52,427 nucleotides of DNA from Welwitschia mirabilis. Its lineage: Eukaryota; Gnetophyta; Gnetopsida; Welwitschiales. The first letter of the stretch is position 1; each line of letters opens with the position of its first letter. The DNA is taken from contig JBOZIK010000001.1 of assembly GCA_051453625.1 (NCBI GenBank), forward strand, positions 254,438,695-254,491,121. The letters are read 5' to 3'. Position numbers and translations under genes: made by a program. Positions 11,536-23,670 of this stretch are shown one piece after another. The notes under the pieces are model-generated. The model did no database searches. It worked only from the letters and a program-made list of their open reading frames with translations, and was not told the origin of the DNA.

Positions 11536-12776
11536 ATGGTGTGATGTGTATTTATGTAAACATTATATTCTTAGTCAAATTCTATCAATCACAAATATGC
11601 ACAAATACAACACACTAATATAAATGGAAGTGGACTCAAATGTCATAATCTGTTAAAGGCACTAGGCTCAAAGCTAGAAAATTACTTTTTATGAAGTAAA
11701 GGTTCAAAAATAAAAATTGAAAATGCTAGAAAAGTAAACACACAATGCAAATGTAAATGCAAAACTACCCTAGATGCAATATCTATCCAACTACCAAATC
11801 TCTGTCATCAAAATCGACCCTGCATAACCTAGATCAATCAAATAAATTATTACTAATTAAAATCAACGTAAGCTATCAAGTGCATGGAATAGAATATAAA
11901 AACATGCAATGATTTAATCTATGAAATATAAAATGTAATGCAAGTTTTAAACTAACAATTTCAACCTTAATAAAGGTTTCCCTCGTGATCTATATTAAAG
12001 ATGAAGTTGTCATGAAATCAAAAGATACATAAACCATATGGGAGATGCACATAAATATGAATAAAATTAAAAGAAGATTTCATGAAAAGTTAAATCAACA
12101 TCCTGTTACAAAGCAGCAATACCTTAATGAAGGAGACATAGCCTGACACCAAGGAAGACTCCTTTCTGCATCTATTGGATGGACCTCTGGCCCTTCGTTC
12201 TCCTATTACAAGAATTTCTGGTACAAACGAAGATGATCGGAGTCGAGATGGAGTTAATATTTGTTAACAAATACAGACTTATAAATAAACAAAACTAACA
12301 GGCACAGGAAAAACCTAACAACCGTGCAAGAAAGCATATGACATATTATAAAAGTTTGGTAGAGTTTGGTACATTTGCTAAAATTAGATGTTTGTCCTAA
12401 TTGTCATCCGAATGATGGTAGGGACGATGCCAAATCAACAAAGTTCTATATTTATCCTTCATATTAGTCAAGTCGACATCTTAATCAGCATGCAGGTGGT
12501 GTCGTCCTAGTATCTCATCTAGATAATGGTGGGGATGACATCCTTCTTAAAGTTTTTTATTAAGTTAAATTAACCTTGAAGAGCTCATTAATTCCTCCTC
12601 AAAATGTAAAGTATCAAAATTAATCCAAAATGCCTTCAAAAGTGATGGTATTTGTGCATTTCCATGATTTTCTCTTTGACTCTCAATAATTGTCATTTTT
12701 TGCTTAAACCTATCTAAATATGTTGCAAAACTACTTAAAATACCCAACTAAAAACATACAATTTGGCACCCCAACA
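11536..12776 (-). mobile_element. 5' LTR of chimeric Athila-like element
   Basis: Read on the - strand it starts TGTTGGGGTGCC at 12776 and ends next to the primer site. It is 1241 bp long and aligns along its length with the 3' LTR at 4564-6024 minus that copy's internal duplication. Two hairpin motifs lie at 12402-12430 and 12514-12540. I found no convincing 5-bp target duplication between the bases after 12776 (acata) and before 4564 (tctat). The outer ends may therefore have diverged or been rearranged. Confidence 0.75.
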
Positions 12777-14200
12777 ACATATTAAAAATAAACTAACATG
12801 ATTGGTTCAAATTAAATATCTTCTTATTGTTTATTCTACTTTTTCTTCCTTAGCTTGATCTCTCTTATCTATCTTGTTACCCAAAGCTTATATCATTTCG
12901 TAAATGGAGTTATCTCTTAAACATTTACCATTATTAAACATCTAATACTTTAATTTATTTATATTTATTTTATTTTTATTAAAAAATAGTTAAAGTTATC
13001 GATTTCTAATTAAGATCTATACAATAAACTAAATGCAAAATAAAATGCTTATTCATCTGTTCCATAAGAGTCACATTTCATGAAAAATTTCTAATTTCTT
13101 GTTTTATACTTTATAATAGATTTTATTATCATCCATTTAGTTTTCATTTGTGATTATAAATCCTATGAATGACTATCTTGACTGAATACTCTTCATAATC
13201 ATAAATAATAATTTTCCATTACTAATCTTGCAGATAGATGTTACCTTAGAAGAAGGGAATTTTAATTATTCCATAAATGTAGAGTAAGTACTAATATCTT
13301 TTGAATCTATACTTGCATTTGATTTTCCTTCCTTTCAAGGAAAAAAGAACTTCTATAGCAAACTAATATGTTCTAGAATGAAAAATGTTGTAGGTGCTCT
13401 CAAATACCTTTTTCTCCATTTCCTTGTATTTGTTTCCCATCTCCATTTTTTCATGCATTATATTGTCATATGCAATCTAGCTTTTAATATTCATGTACTC
13501 TTCTTCTCTTCTTCCTCAAGGAATTTCAACAATTCCATATTAATAGTAGTGCTCTCCAACCTTAATCAATTAATTATTTTTTGCACATAGCTTTATATTA
13601 TCTTTTCCTATTTTTAAGTTTTCTTCATGAGACTTTTATTAAATGCAATGACTGCTATCCATTGATTTCAAAATCAATATTAGACCAAGCACCACATAAG
13701 ACACATTTAATGACTAGGGGAACAAAACATATCTTGTGCCTTGTGCCACTTTTAACTTAACCATTGTTAGACATTTCATCAATACTTATTAGGTCTTCCA
13801 ACTATATGATTTGTCTTGCTGCTACATCCAATGTACTCTTCTCTTTAGTTTTAAACTTTTGATGTTTCTTAGTTAACTATTTTAGCTCCTTGGATTGTTC
13901 ACAAGATTTGAAGATTTTGATGAAATCACCATTCTATTCTTATGTTTTGCAATACTCACTTTGCATTAGCTACGAAGACTCTACCCATTTAGCTCTTAGA
14001 AGTCCTTTGCAATGCTTACTTTGTCTTATTTGCAAACTTTGTAAACCTTAGCTTTTATAAGTGTCATGACAACCTGCATGTCAAGATTCATCAACAACCA
14101 AACCAACTTTTTTTCTTGTTTGTTTGATAGGTAAAAAATCCCAGCATTGTATGGAAGCATTAGTGACATCTTGGATGGTCATGTCTATGCTCACCACCTC
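12777..14200. other. Flanking AT-rich DNA with weak coding-like traces
   Basis: No confident gene. The - strand of about 13380-14080 is unusually open for this window and reads as coiled-coil-like stretches: TLDVAARQIIQLEDL near 13830 and NMELLKFLEEEEK near 13520, separated by stops. It could be a very old gag or cellular fragment. I could not assign a family. A 70-codon frame on the + strand (13378-13590) is probably chance. Confidence 0.25.
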
Positions 14201-14382
14201 AAAAATTATGTGTAATCTAGTTGGGGGTTTCCATGTGCCCCTCAACCAGTTCTTTCTTTCTTTCTTTGCTTTATAATAAATTTCATAGCCTCATTGAGCG
14301 TAGACCCATAATTTTTAATTCGAAGAAGCTAAACAGCCTCCCCAATCCTATTAAATTTGTGTACTATACGCTTTTGGGTCAT

Positions 14383-14456
14383 GACACGTTGCATGCACAT
14401 GTCAAGCATGTGGCATGCATTTCACTGATTCGCCTCATTTAATAAGAGATAAAAGG
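14383..14456 (+). promoter_or_regulatory. Promoter-like cluster: ABRE, two RY motifs, TATA-like box
   Basis: GACACGT at 14383-14389 is the reverse complement of the ABRE core ACGTGTC. CATGCA (14392-14397) and CATGCAT (14414-14420) are RY motifs. A TATA-like ATAAAAGG follows at 14449-14456. ABRE plus RY is the classic arrangement bound by bZIP/ABI5 and B3/ABI3-FUS3 factors in seed-expressed genes. It sits about 420 bp upstream of the first possible exon. The motifs are short and could occur by chance. Confidence 0.3.
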
Positions 14457-14875
14457 CTGTTTAGCCCGCTCCTTTCTAATTACCTTCTCACAATAGTTAT
14501 TATTTTCATAGTACAGATTTATTCTATCAACGATGCAACAATGCTTTAAGAAATGCGGTACAAAGAAGATGCCGATTTTCAGAAAGTCATAAATGTTTGA
14601 TATGGAAGGACAGAGTACGAAAAATTTAAGGACTTCTGACGCATAAAAAGATTTTAGAGTTTTTCTGGTCAAGTTTGTGATGTTATTGGTTTTCTTAAAC
14701 ATTTCTTTTCCTGCATCTTCTGAAGTTTCCTCCTGTGAGATTGATCAATGAAAGATGAAGGCTGAGCTTGCTTGCAGTTTGGCTTTAGAAATGATAAGAG
14801 AGTTGTATTAGGAAATACAAGTTCAAGCCAAGAGCAAAGAAAGGGTGCTAACGCTGCAACCCCTACACCTTTTAG

Positions 14876-15836
14876 TTTGTGCTTCCAATTTCTTCTTGTA
14901 TCACTTTGCACCGTAACCTTTTCTTTCTGTCTGCAACAGCTTCCGCAAGGATATGCAACGAAGAAAAGTACCAGAATTCTGTTCACAAGAACTTCTACAA
15001 AGGTACAGAGTGGCATCTCAATATATTTAATATAAACTCTGGTTCTGTCCTTGTAATTGAATTTGTAGTCAGAATTCAGTAGTTCTAGAGCGTTATCTCA
15101 GGTATTATCCTGCAATTTGTAACTCTCTCAACTGTAAAAATCATTGAACAAAACAGAGAGGTTAGAAGTTGGCAATCTTATCTTGTGATAACAACCGCTG
15201 ATGCCAAGAAAGAAGCACCATCCTTCTTGATATGTTGTAATGGCATTCTGCTGAGTTTCCTTCTGCGTTTCTCTCTCTCTTTAGGAATCCCAAATACAAT
15301 TAGAGACCAATGTCTCTTGCGGTTGGCAGATGCTCCGGATTCTGTAAAAGTTTCTAGGTAGGCCATACCTCCCACAACTGATGTTGGGTAGGGTTCTTGC
15401 TTAAGTACGAAATTCCTGCAGTGGCAAGGGCTCTTCTAGAGGGAACTCGAAGATTGATGTCTCTGCCTTCTTGAAAGTGAGGGAGCCAAACGGCTTCAGA
15501 AGAGGCAATTTTTTTCTCTTTTTCCTTGGGTCGTGCCGCTGTGCTTAGAAGAACTTTTTTTTGCAGCAGAACTTAGTACCATTTTCTTAGTTTAAGACAT
15601 GGAAAGAATACTAGTTGTGTTTTGCAAATGACAATCCAAGACTTCTTACAGTTAATCTTCTTGTTCTATGATTGCACTCTCTAGTTAATTTTCAGAATGA
15701 TCTTCTAGCGCAACGATTGTCTCTACTTTTACAGTCTTCAGTCCACCATTGGAAGCTTAATGCTTGTGACTCTGGAGCTTATTACGACTGCGCCTACATA
15801 TCCTCCGGAATCAATGTACCAATAATTTCCTTCTGA
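14876..15836 (+). CDS. Possible multi-exon host gene fragment, unidentified
   Basis: Four open segments join in consistent phase through GT-AG junctions. Exon a is 14876-15002 (after 'ccttttag', before 'gtacag'). Exon b is 15285-15357 (after 'ctctctctctttag', before 'gtaggc'). Exon c is 15422-15476 (after 'attcctgcag', before 'gtgagg'). Exon d runs from 15696 (after 'taattttcag') and is open to a stop at 15834-15836, with an alternative donor at 15816. The joined peptide is about 130 residues and includes NFYKGIPNTIRDQCLLRLAD, KIDVSAFLK and HHWKLNACDSGAYYD. Introns would be 282, 64 and 219 bp. No start codon is visible, so an upstream exon is needed. The stretch is clearly less AT-rich than its surroundings and free of TE signatures. 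I do not recognise the protein. The sites were picked by eye, so part or all may be coincidence. Overlapping open frames on the - strand (14669-15016 and 15178-15375) are the competing reading. Confidence 0.35.
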
Positions 15837-15923
15837 TTTCGGCAGAGAATTCATCCTTCACCTTTCCCAAGTACTTTCGTTGTGATTCTTATGGATGATT
15901 GCATAAGTTATTTCTTGTCATAG

Positions 15924-16038
15924 CCACCTTACATGCCACTTGTTGGGCAAACATGTTGATTATTCCGTGACTGTGAGGAAACATGTTCGGCATGATGCCC
16001 GACTGGTAATGGAAAAGCAAGGCTCGTATCATGTTAAG
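15924..16038 (+). other. Second exon-like open segment
   Basis: A 115-bp segment lies between an acceptor-like 'ttcttgtcatag' and a donor-like AAG|GTACAT. One frame is fully open and reads LLGKHVDYSVTVRKHV...MEKQGSYHVK. Its phase does not follow from the 15816 donor. If it belongs to the gene at 14876-15836, an intervening exon or a frameshift is needed. No similarity recognised. Confidence 0.25.
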
Positions 16039-17600
16039 GTACATACTGATTTATAACATCTTAATATAAATAATTTTAAATATTTTAAAGAATTAGGCAA
16101 GAAATTTAGAAGTGAATATAAGGTATTTAGAAAATAATGGTAAAAAGATAAGATTTAAGCATGAATTGAAGACATTTTTGTGTAATTGCGAAGATTTAGA
16201 TGAGAATTAGAGAGGGTTTTTGTACTTGTAATAATTCAAGGGTTTTGAACTTTACAATAATCTCATCCTAAGAAGATCACCATTTAATTTCCAAGGTAGA
16301 ATAATAGGTATGGATTTTGACTTTATTTTACTTGATGATTTATTTGAGCAACATTGTACTGATCTTGCCTTATGATATATTTTCTTGTAAATCTTCAATT
16401 GTCTTCCTAAATCAACATCTTTCTTGGAATGGACTAAATTGGCTTTGTTGGGCTATGATACCATAGCCTCACATACAACTAGCCGAGTTTGTTAAAATCT
16501 CTATGGTGGAGAAAATTTATCTCCTTATATTCCTTTATTCATCACCACACTGTTTTAATAGTTCAATAATAGAAATCAAATTTTGATGTTAATGCTCCAA
16601 AACATCTTTATGTGCCTAATTTTGTGGAGTTGTCAGATTTGCCTCTTATCTTTAAGAAATTCTAGGTTGACATTATTCAACTCCTTAGATCCATTGTTAA
16701 TATTAAAATTTTTTTCCTTATTTAATCTAAAACAAGGTATTTCATCAATATAAATCTCATTTATCCCTTAAAGTTAGTGTAACCCACAGCATTACATTGT
16801 TTATTTTAATCTTCTAAATTCCTATTACCATAAAGAAGGTCATTTGTTTAAACATTATTCCTTATTTCAATGGAAAAATCCTACAGATGAACTATCATAT
16901 GAAGAAATCTGAAACTTTGTTTGTTTCATGATCTATTTTTGGTCAAAATACTTCATCTTATGGTAAGAATCATATAATAGAAAATTAAAATATCCAATCT
17001 TATCTACTCAGCAAAGGGAAAGAAAATGNNNNNNNNNNCTTCTTGATTTAGAAAATCACTAGCTCTATAAAATGCATATACTGCTATTTTGAATAGTGCT
17101 CTAAAAAGTAATAATAAATCTAGTTTTAAAGACTTAAAATGATGGAATGACATAAATAGATCAATCTTAATGGACCTTTAAAAAACAACTAAGTATTATA
17201 GAGGAAGCACTCCTCTTATTACGAAAACCTTAAAAGCATAACATCTAAAGCTCTAGTTAGTTTTAAGTTTTAGGAATAAGCTATGAGAATTATAGAGATC
17301 TCAATTACAACCTCATAATTGTTTTATTTGATAGGGTAAGGGATTGATCCATCAGATTCCATCATTATGAATTTTTAAAATGTTTAAAGGTTATAAATAG
17401 TATTCAGAGAATTGATTTAGCAACTTCCCTTATCTCCTATGTTATTTTAATACAAAATGTTGAAATCTCTAAAGAAGAAATGATTTTTGTTGGAGTATTG
17501 TTTATTAAAAAAAGTTCTATATTTAACATGAGATATTGTACTAGTAAAGGTGATTATTCTATCATTCTTGATTCACACTGGCATTCTAAATTTTAAATGT
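16039..17600. other. AT-rich DNA, no gene seen; 10-N gap at 17029-17038
   Basis: Very AT-rich and stop-dense in all frames. It may include the decayed 5' part of the LINE that is recognisable from about 17640, but no ORF1 motif was found. Confidence 0.4.
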
Positions 17601-20350
17601 ATTTAAGTTCTTCTTTCTTCCTCTCATGCATTTTTAGACTTTCCTTCATTTATGCCCCAGAGAAGCTTTTGAAAAGGTTACCTTGTACTTAAAGTTAATT
17701 TGTTCCCTTCCAAATATTCCTTGAGTCCTTGGTGGAGATTTTAATATGATAGAGAATCCATTTTCTAAGATTGTAGGCTTTCCTTTATAATCAATTCCTT
17801 AGAAAAAAAGTTTCTAGTCTTTTCTTAAAGACTGATTTTGTTTTATTGATTAGCTTTAGTAATATCAGTCTTCTCCTTAAGGCGTCTTTTACTTGGTTAA
17901 ATTTTTTATCAAGATGTTAATGTATTTTTGAATTTATTTATACATTTTATTTTTCTTCCATCTCTTTGTAGAATTAAAATGCTTTTATCAAATTTTGTAA
18001 TAAATTCTTATTATTAGATTACTATGTAATTGTTTATAGAATAACTTTAGGACTTTTTCTAATTGAAATCATTATTATCTCTTTTGATTGCATGGAAATG
18101 CATATAAATCTAAATCAAATAAATCATTTTTGCATATTCCATAAAATACGAAGCCTTATCCAAGTGGAAATATTAGATGGATTGCATGATGAATTCATTC
18201 TATGTGTCTTATTCAAAATTGTTCTAAACATGTGGATAAAAAAAATGACTATTAGAAAGATAAGTTTATTCAAATACAACAATTTATGTTATTAATTTTC
18301 ATTTCTATAGAATAATATTCTTTTAACCATGATGTCCATAAGAAGTTTTAAGAAATCAAGAATTATTTAAATTCTTGGAAAATCCATTTTTCTAGAGGTA
18401 TTGCTATTGAAAATATAATTTCTTAGCTTTAACATTTAAAATGTCAATTATAAATAAATTTTTAAGTTTTCTAAGAAGTATTCTTGTTCTTGTCATTAGA
18501 AAAACTTAAATTTAATGGCTATTTACACTCAAATCCTTAGGCCATCCCTAGTTATTTAGTTAGAACTTTCATTAAGATCTTTAAACTAGATGGTTTTTGT
18601 TAGCATATCTTAGGCATATCTTTGACCACAATGCCAACTTAATTCTCCAAAAAATTTTATAAGTTCATTATCAAAATTTGGAAAAATATGTTATAAAGGA
18701 TGAATTAAAATTAGTTTGTTCTAATAGAGGTAATGATAAGGCTTAATGGATGGATGGTTTTTATTTTTTGTTTTTTAAAGACGACTGGGATATTATTAGA
18801 AAAGACTATTTCAAGCTAGTTCAGGAAGCCTTACATGAAGGAAATTTAGGTTTAAATTTTAACAACGGTATTATTCTTCTTTTATCAAAATTAGGTAATT
18901 TAAATTTTATTTTTAATTATAGATTAATCACTTTCTTAATATTTCTTATAAAGTTTATCTATATCTTTAGCTAATAAGATGAAGACCATCCTTCTTAATA
19001 CTATTTGTATAAGGGTAGATAGTTATTTTTAATTAAGAAGGTTAACCATGATCAACGTATACTAACCATGAGCAAAGTATACTAATTAAGATATTGTTTT
19101 TCTTAAACTAATTACATAGAAGCTTATAATAGAATTAAATGGGAATTTATCTTAGTTTACACAAAAAAGGTAGGATATGAGAAGTTTTTTAATCATATGA
19201 TAAATTATTTGTTTAAGAATGCAAATGCTTGTGTTTCTATTATAGCAGATGTCAACTCTACCTTTTTTATTGAAAGATCTATAAGAAAGGATGTCTTTTC
19301 TTCCTATTCTTTTATCATTATAATCAAAGTGTTATGACATGCTATTTAGAAGAACAAGCATAATCATATTTCTAGTACTTATATGGATGAAAATCCAAAG
19401 AAGCTTATCAACATGCACTTTGTAATAACTTCTCATTTTTTGTCAAGAATTAGAAAGTAATAATTAAGTAGTTGCTCTCTAAGTTTTATATTTATTACTC
19501 TCTCTCTAATTCTAAGATCAATTGTAAAAGTCTTTAGTATTTACTCTTTGCAAAAATTATACATGGATTCTATATAACTGACTCCTCCTCTTTTTACTAA
19601 GAATTTTAAAGTAATAATTAAGTAGTTGTTCTCTAGATTTGATTTTTATTATTCTCTCTCTATGATTTTAATTATAAAAATTGTACATGGATTCTCTTTA
19701 AATCATGGAAAATTATTAATATGTTGAGGTGATGAAAATGTTTGGAATTCATATTTATTTTTAAGAGACTTGCAAGAAACTATGAGGATTTACTACTAAT
19801 AAATTTGCTTGCAAAGTAGGTAAATAACAATATAACAAGATTTATTTAGAAAATTCATAGTATGTGAACTATTTTTTCTAATACTCATATTTGGTATTCT
19901 TATTAGGCTCTTATGAGGCTCTTATGACTTTAAGTTATAAGAAAATTAAAAATTTACTTCACAATTTCATTTGGTTAAGTGACATTAATAGAAAAGTATT
20001 TCATAGAGTTACATAAAGGATTTATTACTTATATATCTTCTACAAGGTATCTCCATTTATGATAAGTGATTAGCTAATTATTTTAACTCTATGAAAGGGT
20101 AGTATGATTTAATTTTTTAATAATTAAACACTACTTATCTAAAGAATAGAAAAAGATGGAAGGATATTCATCTTATTAACTAGTTTATGTTTCCAATGGA
20201 TGTTAAGATTTAAGGATGTATTATCTTATAAAAATTTTAATTATATGGAAAATGATTTATAAAAATTTTATTTATAATAATATTTCTATCTCTTTTTCTA
20301 TGTTGCAAGATGTAGTTCTGTGGTGGTTATCATTACATGGTACTTTAATT
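17600..20350 (+). mobile_element. L1-type LINE remnant (endonuclease and reverse transcriptase)
   Basis: Decayed plant L1-type ORF2 on the + strand. The endonuclease region shows VLGGDFNMIENPFSK at about 17725-17770, a hallmark of plant LINE AP-endonucleases, with a FIYAPE-like segment before it. The RT starts near 18690 (SNRGNDKA, then DGFYFLFFKDDWDII), has a 74-codon open frame at 18750-18974 containing LGLNFNNGIILLLSK and NYRLIT (canonical NYRPIS/T), and reaches RSIRKDVFSSYSF at about 19276-19320, a damaged RQGCPLSPYLF. Frameshifts and stops are frequent. A roughly 154-bp tandem duplication (19450-19700) lies after the RT. Both element ends are unclear. Confidence 0.65.
19450..19700. repeat. 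Tandem duplication, about 154-bp offset
   Basis: The stretch around 19455 ('aagtaataattaagtagttg' then CTCTCT-rich sequence and 'acatggattct') recurs from 19608 with scattered substitutions. The duplication lies inside the decayed LINE, downstream of its RT. Confidence 0.6.
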
Positions 20351-22340
20351 GGTTTAGTAGTTTACTAGGGGTGTTATCTTTACCCTATATGTTTACTTTA
20401 ATAATAAATGGATTTTATGATAAACCTAGTAGTAGCCTTATGATAGTTCAAGTACTATAAAAATATTTTTTAATACATTTTATTTTCAAATTTTAATGCA
20501 GTTTAGATTTAAGATAATTATGTATTACCTATAAACTTAATAAAATAGAAATATAATAGTCCTTTTAATGCTTATAAATTAAAAAAACAAAACTTATTAT
20601 CATATACTTATAAAACATATATGCATTGAGTATGACATATTTCAAACTTATAAAGCTTATGGATCTCAAGAGCTTAATGAATTTAAAAATTACCTACCTT
20701 AAGAAAATAATAAGGATTTTGTGATATGTTGTTTGTCAATATATACCTATTGGTATAAGGTTTCTTCATATATGATCTATAATTGCTACTTATCCTTTTT
20801 ACAATAATGAAGATATTTTCTGACATTGCTTCATTAATTTCTTTATGGCTTAAAATTCTTAAACATGGGTTCTTATACTCTTTTAAAGATTTCATTCAAG
20901 CTAGGAATACATTCTTCTTAGATATCTAACAAATCATCCAAATTACTATTTATTTCTTTGAAAGTTCTTTAGAATCTACATCCTTCACGTAATCAGAAAC
21001 ATCGATGCAATCATATTTTTTAAAGAAGTGATAACACTACCTTTATAAACTTAAGATTTAAGAATTTTATTTTACAAGGTATTACTTTTTAGATCTGAAT
21101 TTTTATTTGGAGATTAATTATCTCCTTTGGCTATTGGAAAATTGGTTAGATTAGTATTACTTAATTTCTAAGATTCCTCCTTATAATCTAGTTATTCAAT
21201 GTTATAACCTTTTTATTTATATCTTTATACTAGCTCCTACATAAACTATAGCCAATAGGTACAAAAAAGACTATGAGAGTGGTTTTAGACCACCTAAGGA
21301 TCATGTAGTAGAGGATGCTTAAATCTCTTTTATTACCTTCAAAGAGTCTATCATTTGTTATGATGATGTATTTGTTTGTTATAAAAAAATTTTAACAAAA
21401 ATATTTTTATAGCATTGTCATAAGCTTGTTAATATTATTATTGTTATGTAGGTTAGATCATTTTAAATGTTAATATCAAATTACTATGTAGGAACCAACA
21501 CTCTTCCATAAGTAGCAAATTAAATAGAAATATGTAAAAGAGCTTTATTAATACATAGTTATAAATTTGAGTGGGTTACCTACTTTTAGGTTATACTTTA
21601 GTAGGTTAATTTAGATTTTACAAAATTACATTTTGATTTCCCTAAGAATCTTACAACATGAATGATACAATAATAGTAATACGACACTAGTTTTTTCATA
21701 TAACTTAGAAGAGCATAAATATATAATGATTTTATGTCATGACTTTCTAAGTTTTCTTTTTATCTTTTGGTCTATCATTTTTTACCCCACTTATCTTTAT
21801 GTCAAATGCGTTTGCATTATATAGGTATAGTTCGATAATAGAAACTTAATGCAAAGTGTGTTATTAAGATATACCTAGTCCTTTTACATTATAAAATAGT
21901 ATTATGAGATTTAATATTTACAACTATTATAATTAAGTAATTAGCAAGATTCTTTTAAAAACTCCATAGTTAACCATGTTTAAGCTAGTGTAGAACTAGA
22001 ACTAATGAAATTCTAAGAAGTAAAATTGGATATTAAATAAAGCTCATTAATATTAAAAATTAAATAAGGTTATAAACATGGGAATAAGGCTATTTAATAT
22101 TTATTCCATAGTTGAATAAATAAATAAATAAATAATTGATTTATTAAAATATACATAATTAAAATAGGGAAATAAAATTAAGGTATGAGTAATACATAAA
22201 GACATAGTTCTACTTCATATTTAATCAAGATTAGTCAACTGATTAGTATATGATATGAAAGTTAAAATACATCTAATTGATATAAAAATTATTGGGAAAA
22301 AAATTAATGTAAAAGGGATAAGTACTACTATAAGTTTTAG
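20350..22340. other. AT-rich DNA, nothing recognised
   Basis: Stop-dense in all frames. Short open runs (for example a 70-codon - strand frame at 20683-20895 and a + strand run near 21260-21310) show no family I recognise. An AAAT microsatellite lies at about 22114-22134. Confidence 0.4.
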
Positions 22341-23670
22341 GGTATGTTAGATCATTGGTTTAGATGACTTTGATTGCTATTCTTCTAGGCAAAGGTATGG
22401 TTACTAAAAGTTTCATGTTCGATGTCCTCCCATTCCAAATATAAAGGACATAAGGAGACAAATGGAAAACAGTCAAATTAGTGTAATATGAAAACTAAGA
22501 GATGACCATAGAAACTATGAAAACGATATAGCAAACAAAAAGGACTAAAAAAATGATAAGATATGTAGAAAATCTTCTAAAAATATAAGATTTATGAATG
22601 ATATTTTTTCATAATGTTTTAATATTTTGAAAGTATCATTGAATATTACAAGGGGTATGAAAGTGATGCTTTTACATAAGTGTAATATTCTTAACTTTCA
22701 TTAATAACAAAATATTCAAGGCATAAGTATCTTCTCTCTCTAAAACCTATAAATACCTCTTCATCCTTCCTAATGTAGGTAATAAGAAAAATAATTAGTA
22801 ACATGTGAAATAAATAAATAAGTTCCTATGTAATGGATCTCTTTAAAGGTATGTCTAAGTATTAGATATATTAATTAGAGATTAGTATTATTTATTATGA
22901 AAGATAACATTTGTTATTTATGAACTATAATATATAAAAAAAATTTTATCAATTTAAAGTTAAAATAATTGTTATATGTAATTCTATTTTATTTTCAAAT
23001 TTTTCTTATCATGATATCTTATTATATTCTTAAATTTCATAAATCATTGATTTAGGTAACTATGATTTCTATGCTTCTAGGAAAAGGCATCATTATTAAA
23101 AGTTGCATGTTCCATGTTCTTTCCTTCCTAATATAAAGGATATAAAGAGACAAATGGAAAAACTTTAAATTAATGTAACATGAAATAAAAGATATGAAAT
23201 TAGAAAAATATGGAAAGAATATTGGAAAATAGAAGGATTAGATAAAAGATAAATACATGTAGAAAAAAAGATAAGGTATATGAATGATTTTTTTCTTAAG
23301 ATTTTAATATTTTCAAACTATCATTTAATAATATAAGTGGCATGGAAATGATGCTTTTAAATAAGTGCAACATTCTCAAACTTTCATTAATAAAAAAAAT
23401 ATTCAAGAAATAAATATTCTCTCTCTCTAAAACCTATAAATACTCCTTCATTCCCACCCATGTAGGAAATTAGAAAAATTATTTCCAAGATGTGAAATAA
23501 ATAAATAAGTTCTTATATAATGGATTTATTTGAAGGCATGTTTAATTACTAAATATTTTCTTTAGATATTATTATTATTTTATTATAAGAAACAATATTT
23601 ATTACTAATAAACTATTCTCATTACGATATGTTATTATATTATTAAATTTCATGCATATAATTATTTACT
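22340..23670. repeat. Tandem dimer of a roughly 690-bp unit with TATA boxes
   Basis: Copy 1 covers about 22340-23040 and copy 2 about 23040-23670. Shared landmarks in order: 'ttctaggcaaagg/ttctaggaaaagg', 'aaaggacataaggagacaaa', 'gatgcttttacataagtg', a CT-rich run, TATAAATA (22748-22755 and 23435-23442, offset 687), 'gtgaaataaataaataagtt', and an AT-rich end. Whether this is a tandem duplication, two LTR-like ends, or a satellite nucleus is not settled. No coding frame was seen. Confidence 0.65.

Noticed and set aside
14772-15035. 87-codon + strand frame without ATG, transit-peptide-like
   Set aside because: It does not continue in phase into the next candidate exon, whereas the frame starting at 14876 does.
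15846-15906. Extra exon after 'tttcggcag'
   Set aside because: It would need introns of 30 and 17 bp, too short for plant splicing.
22114-22134. AAAT microsatellite, possible functional element
   Set aside because: Simple repeat in AT-rich DNA; no wider structure.
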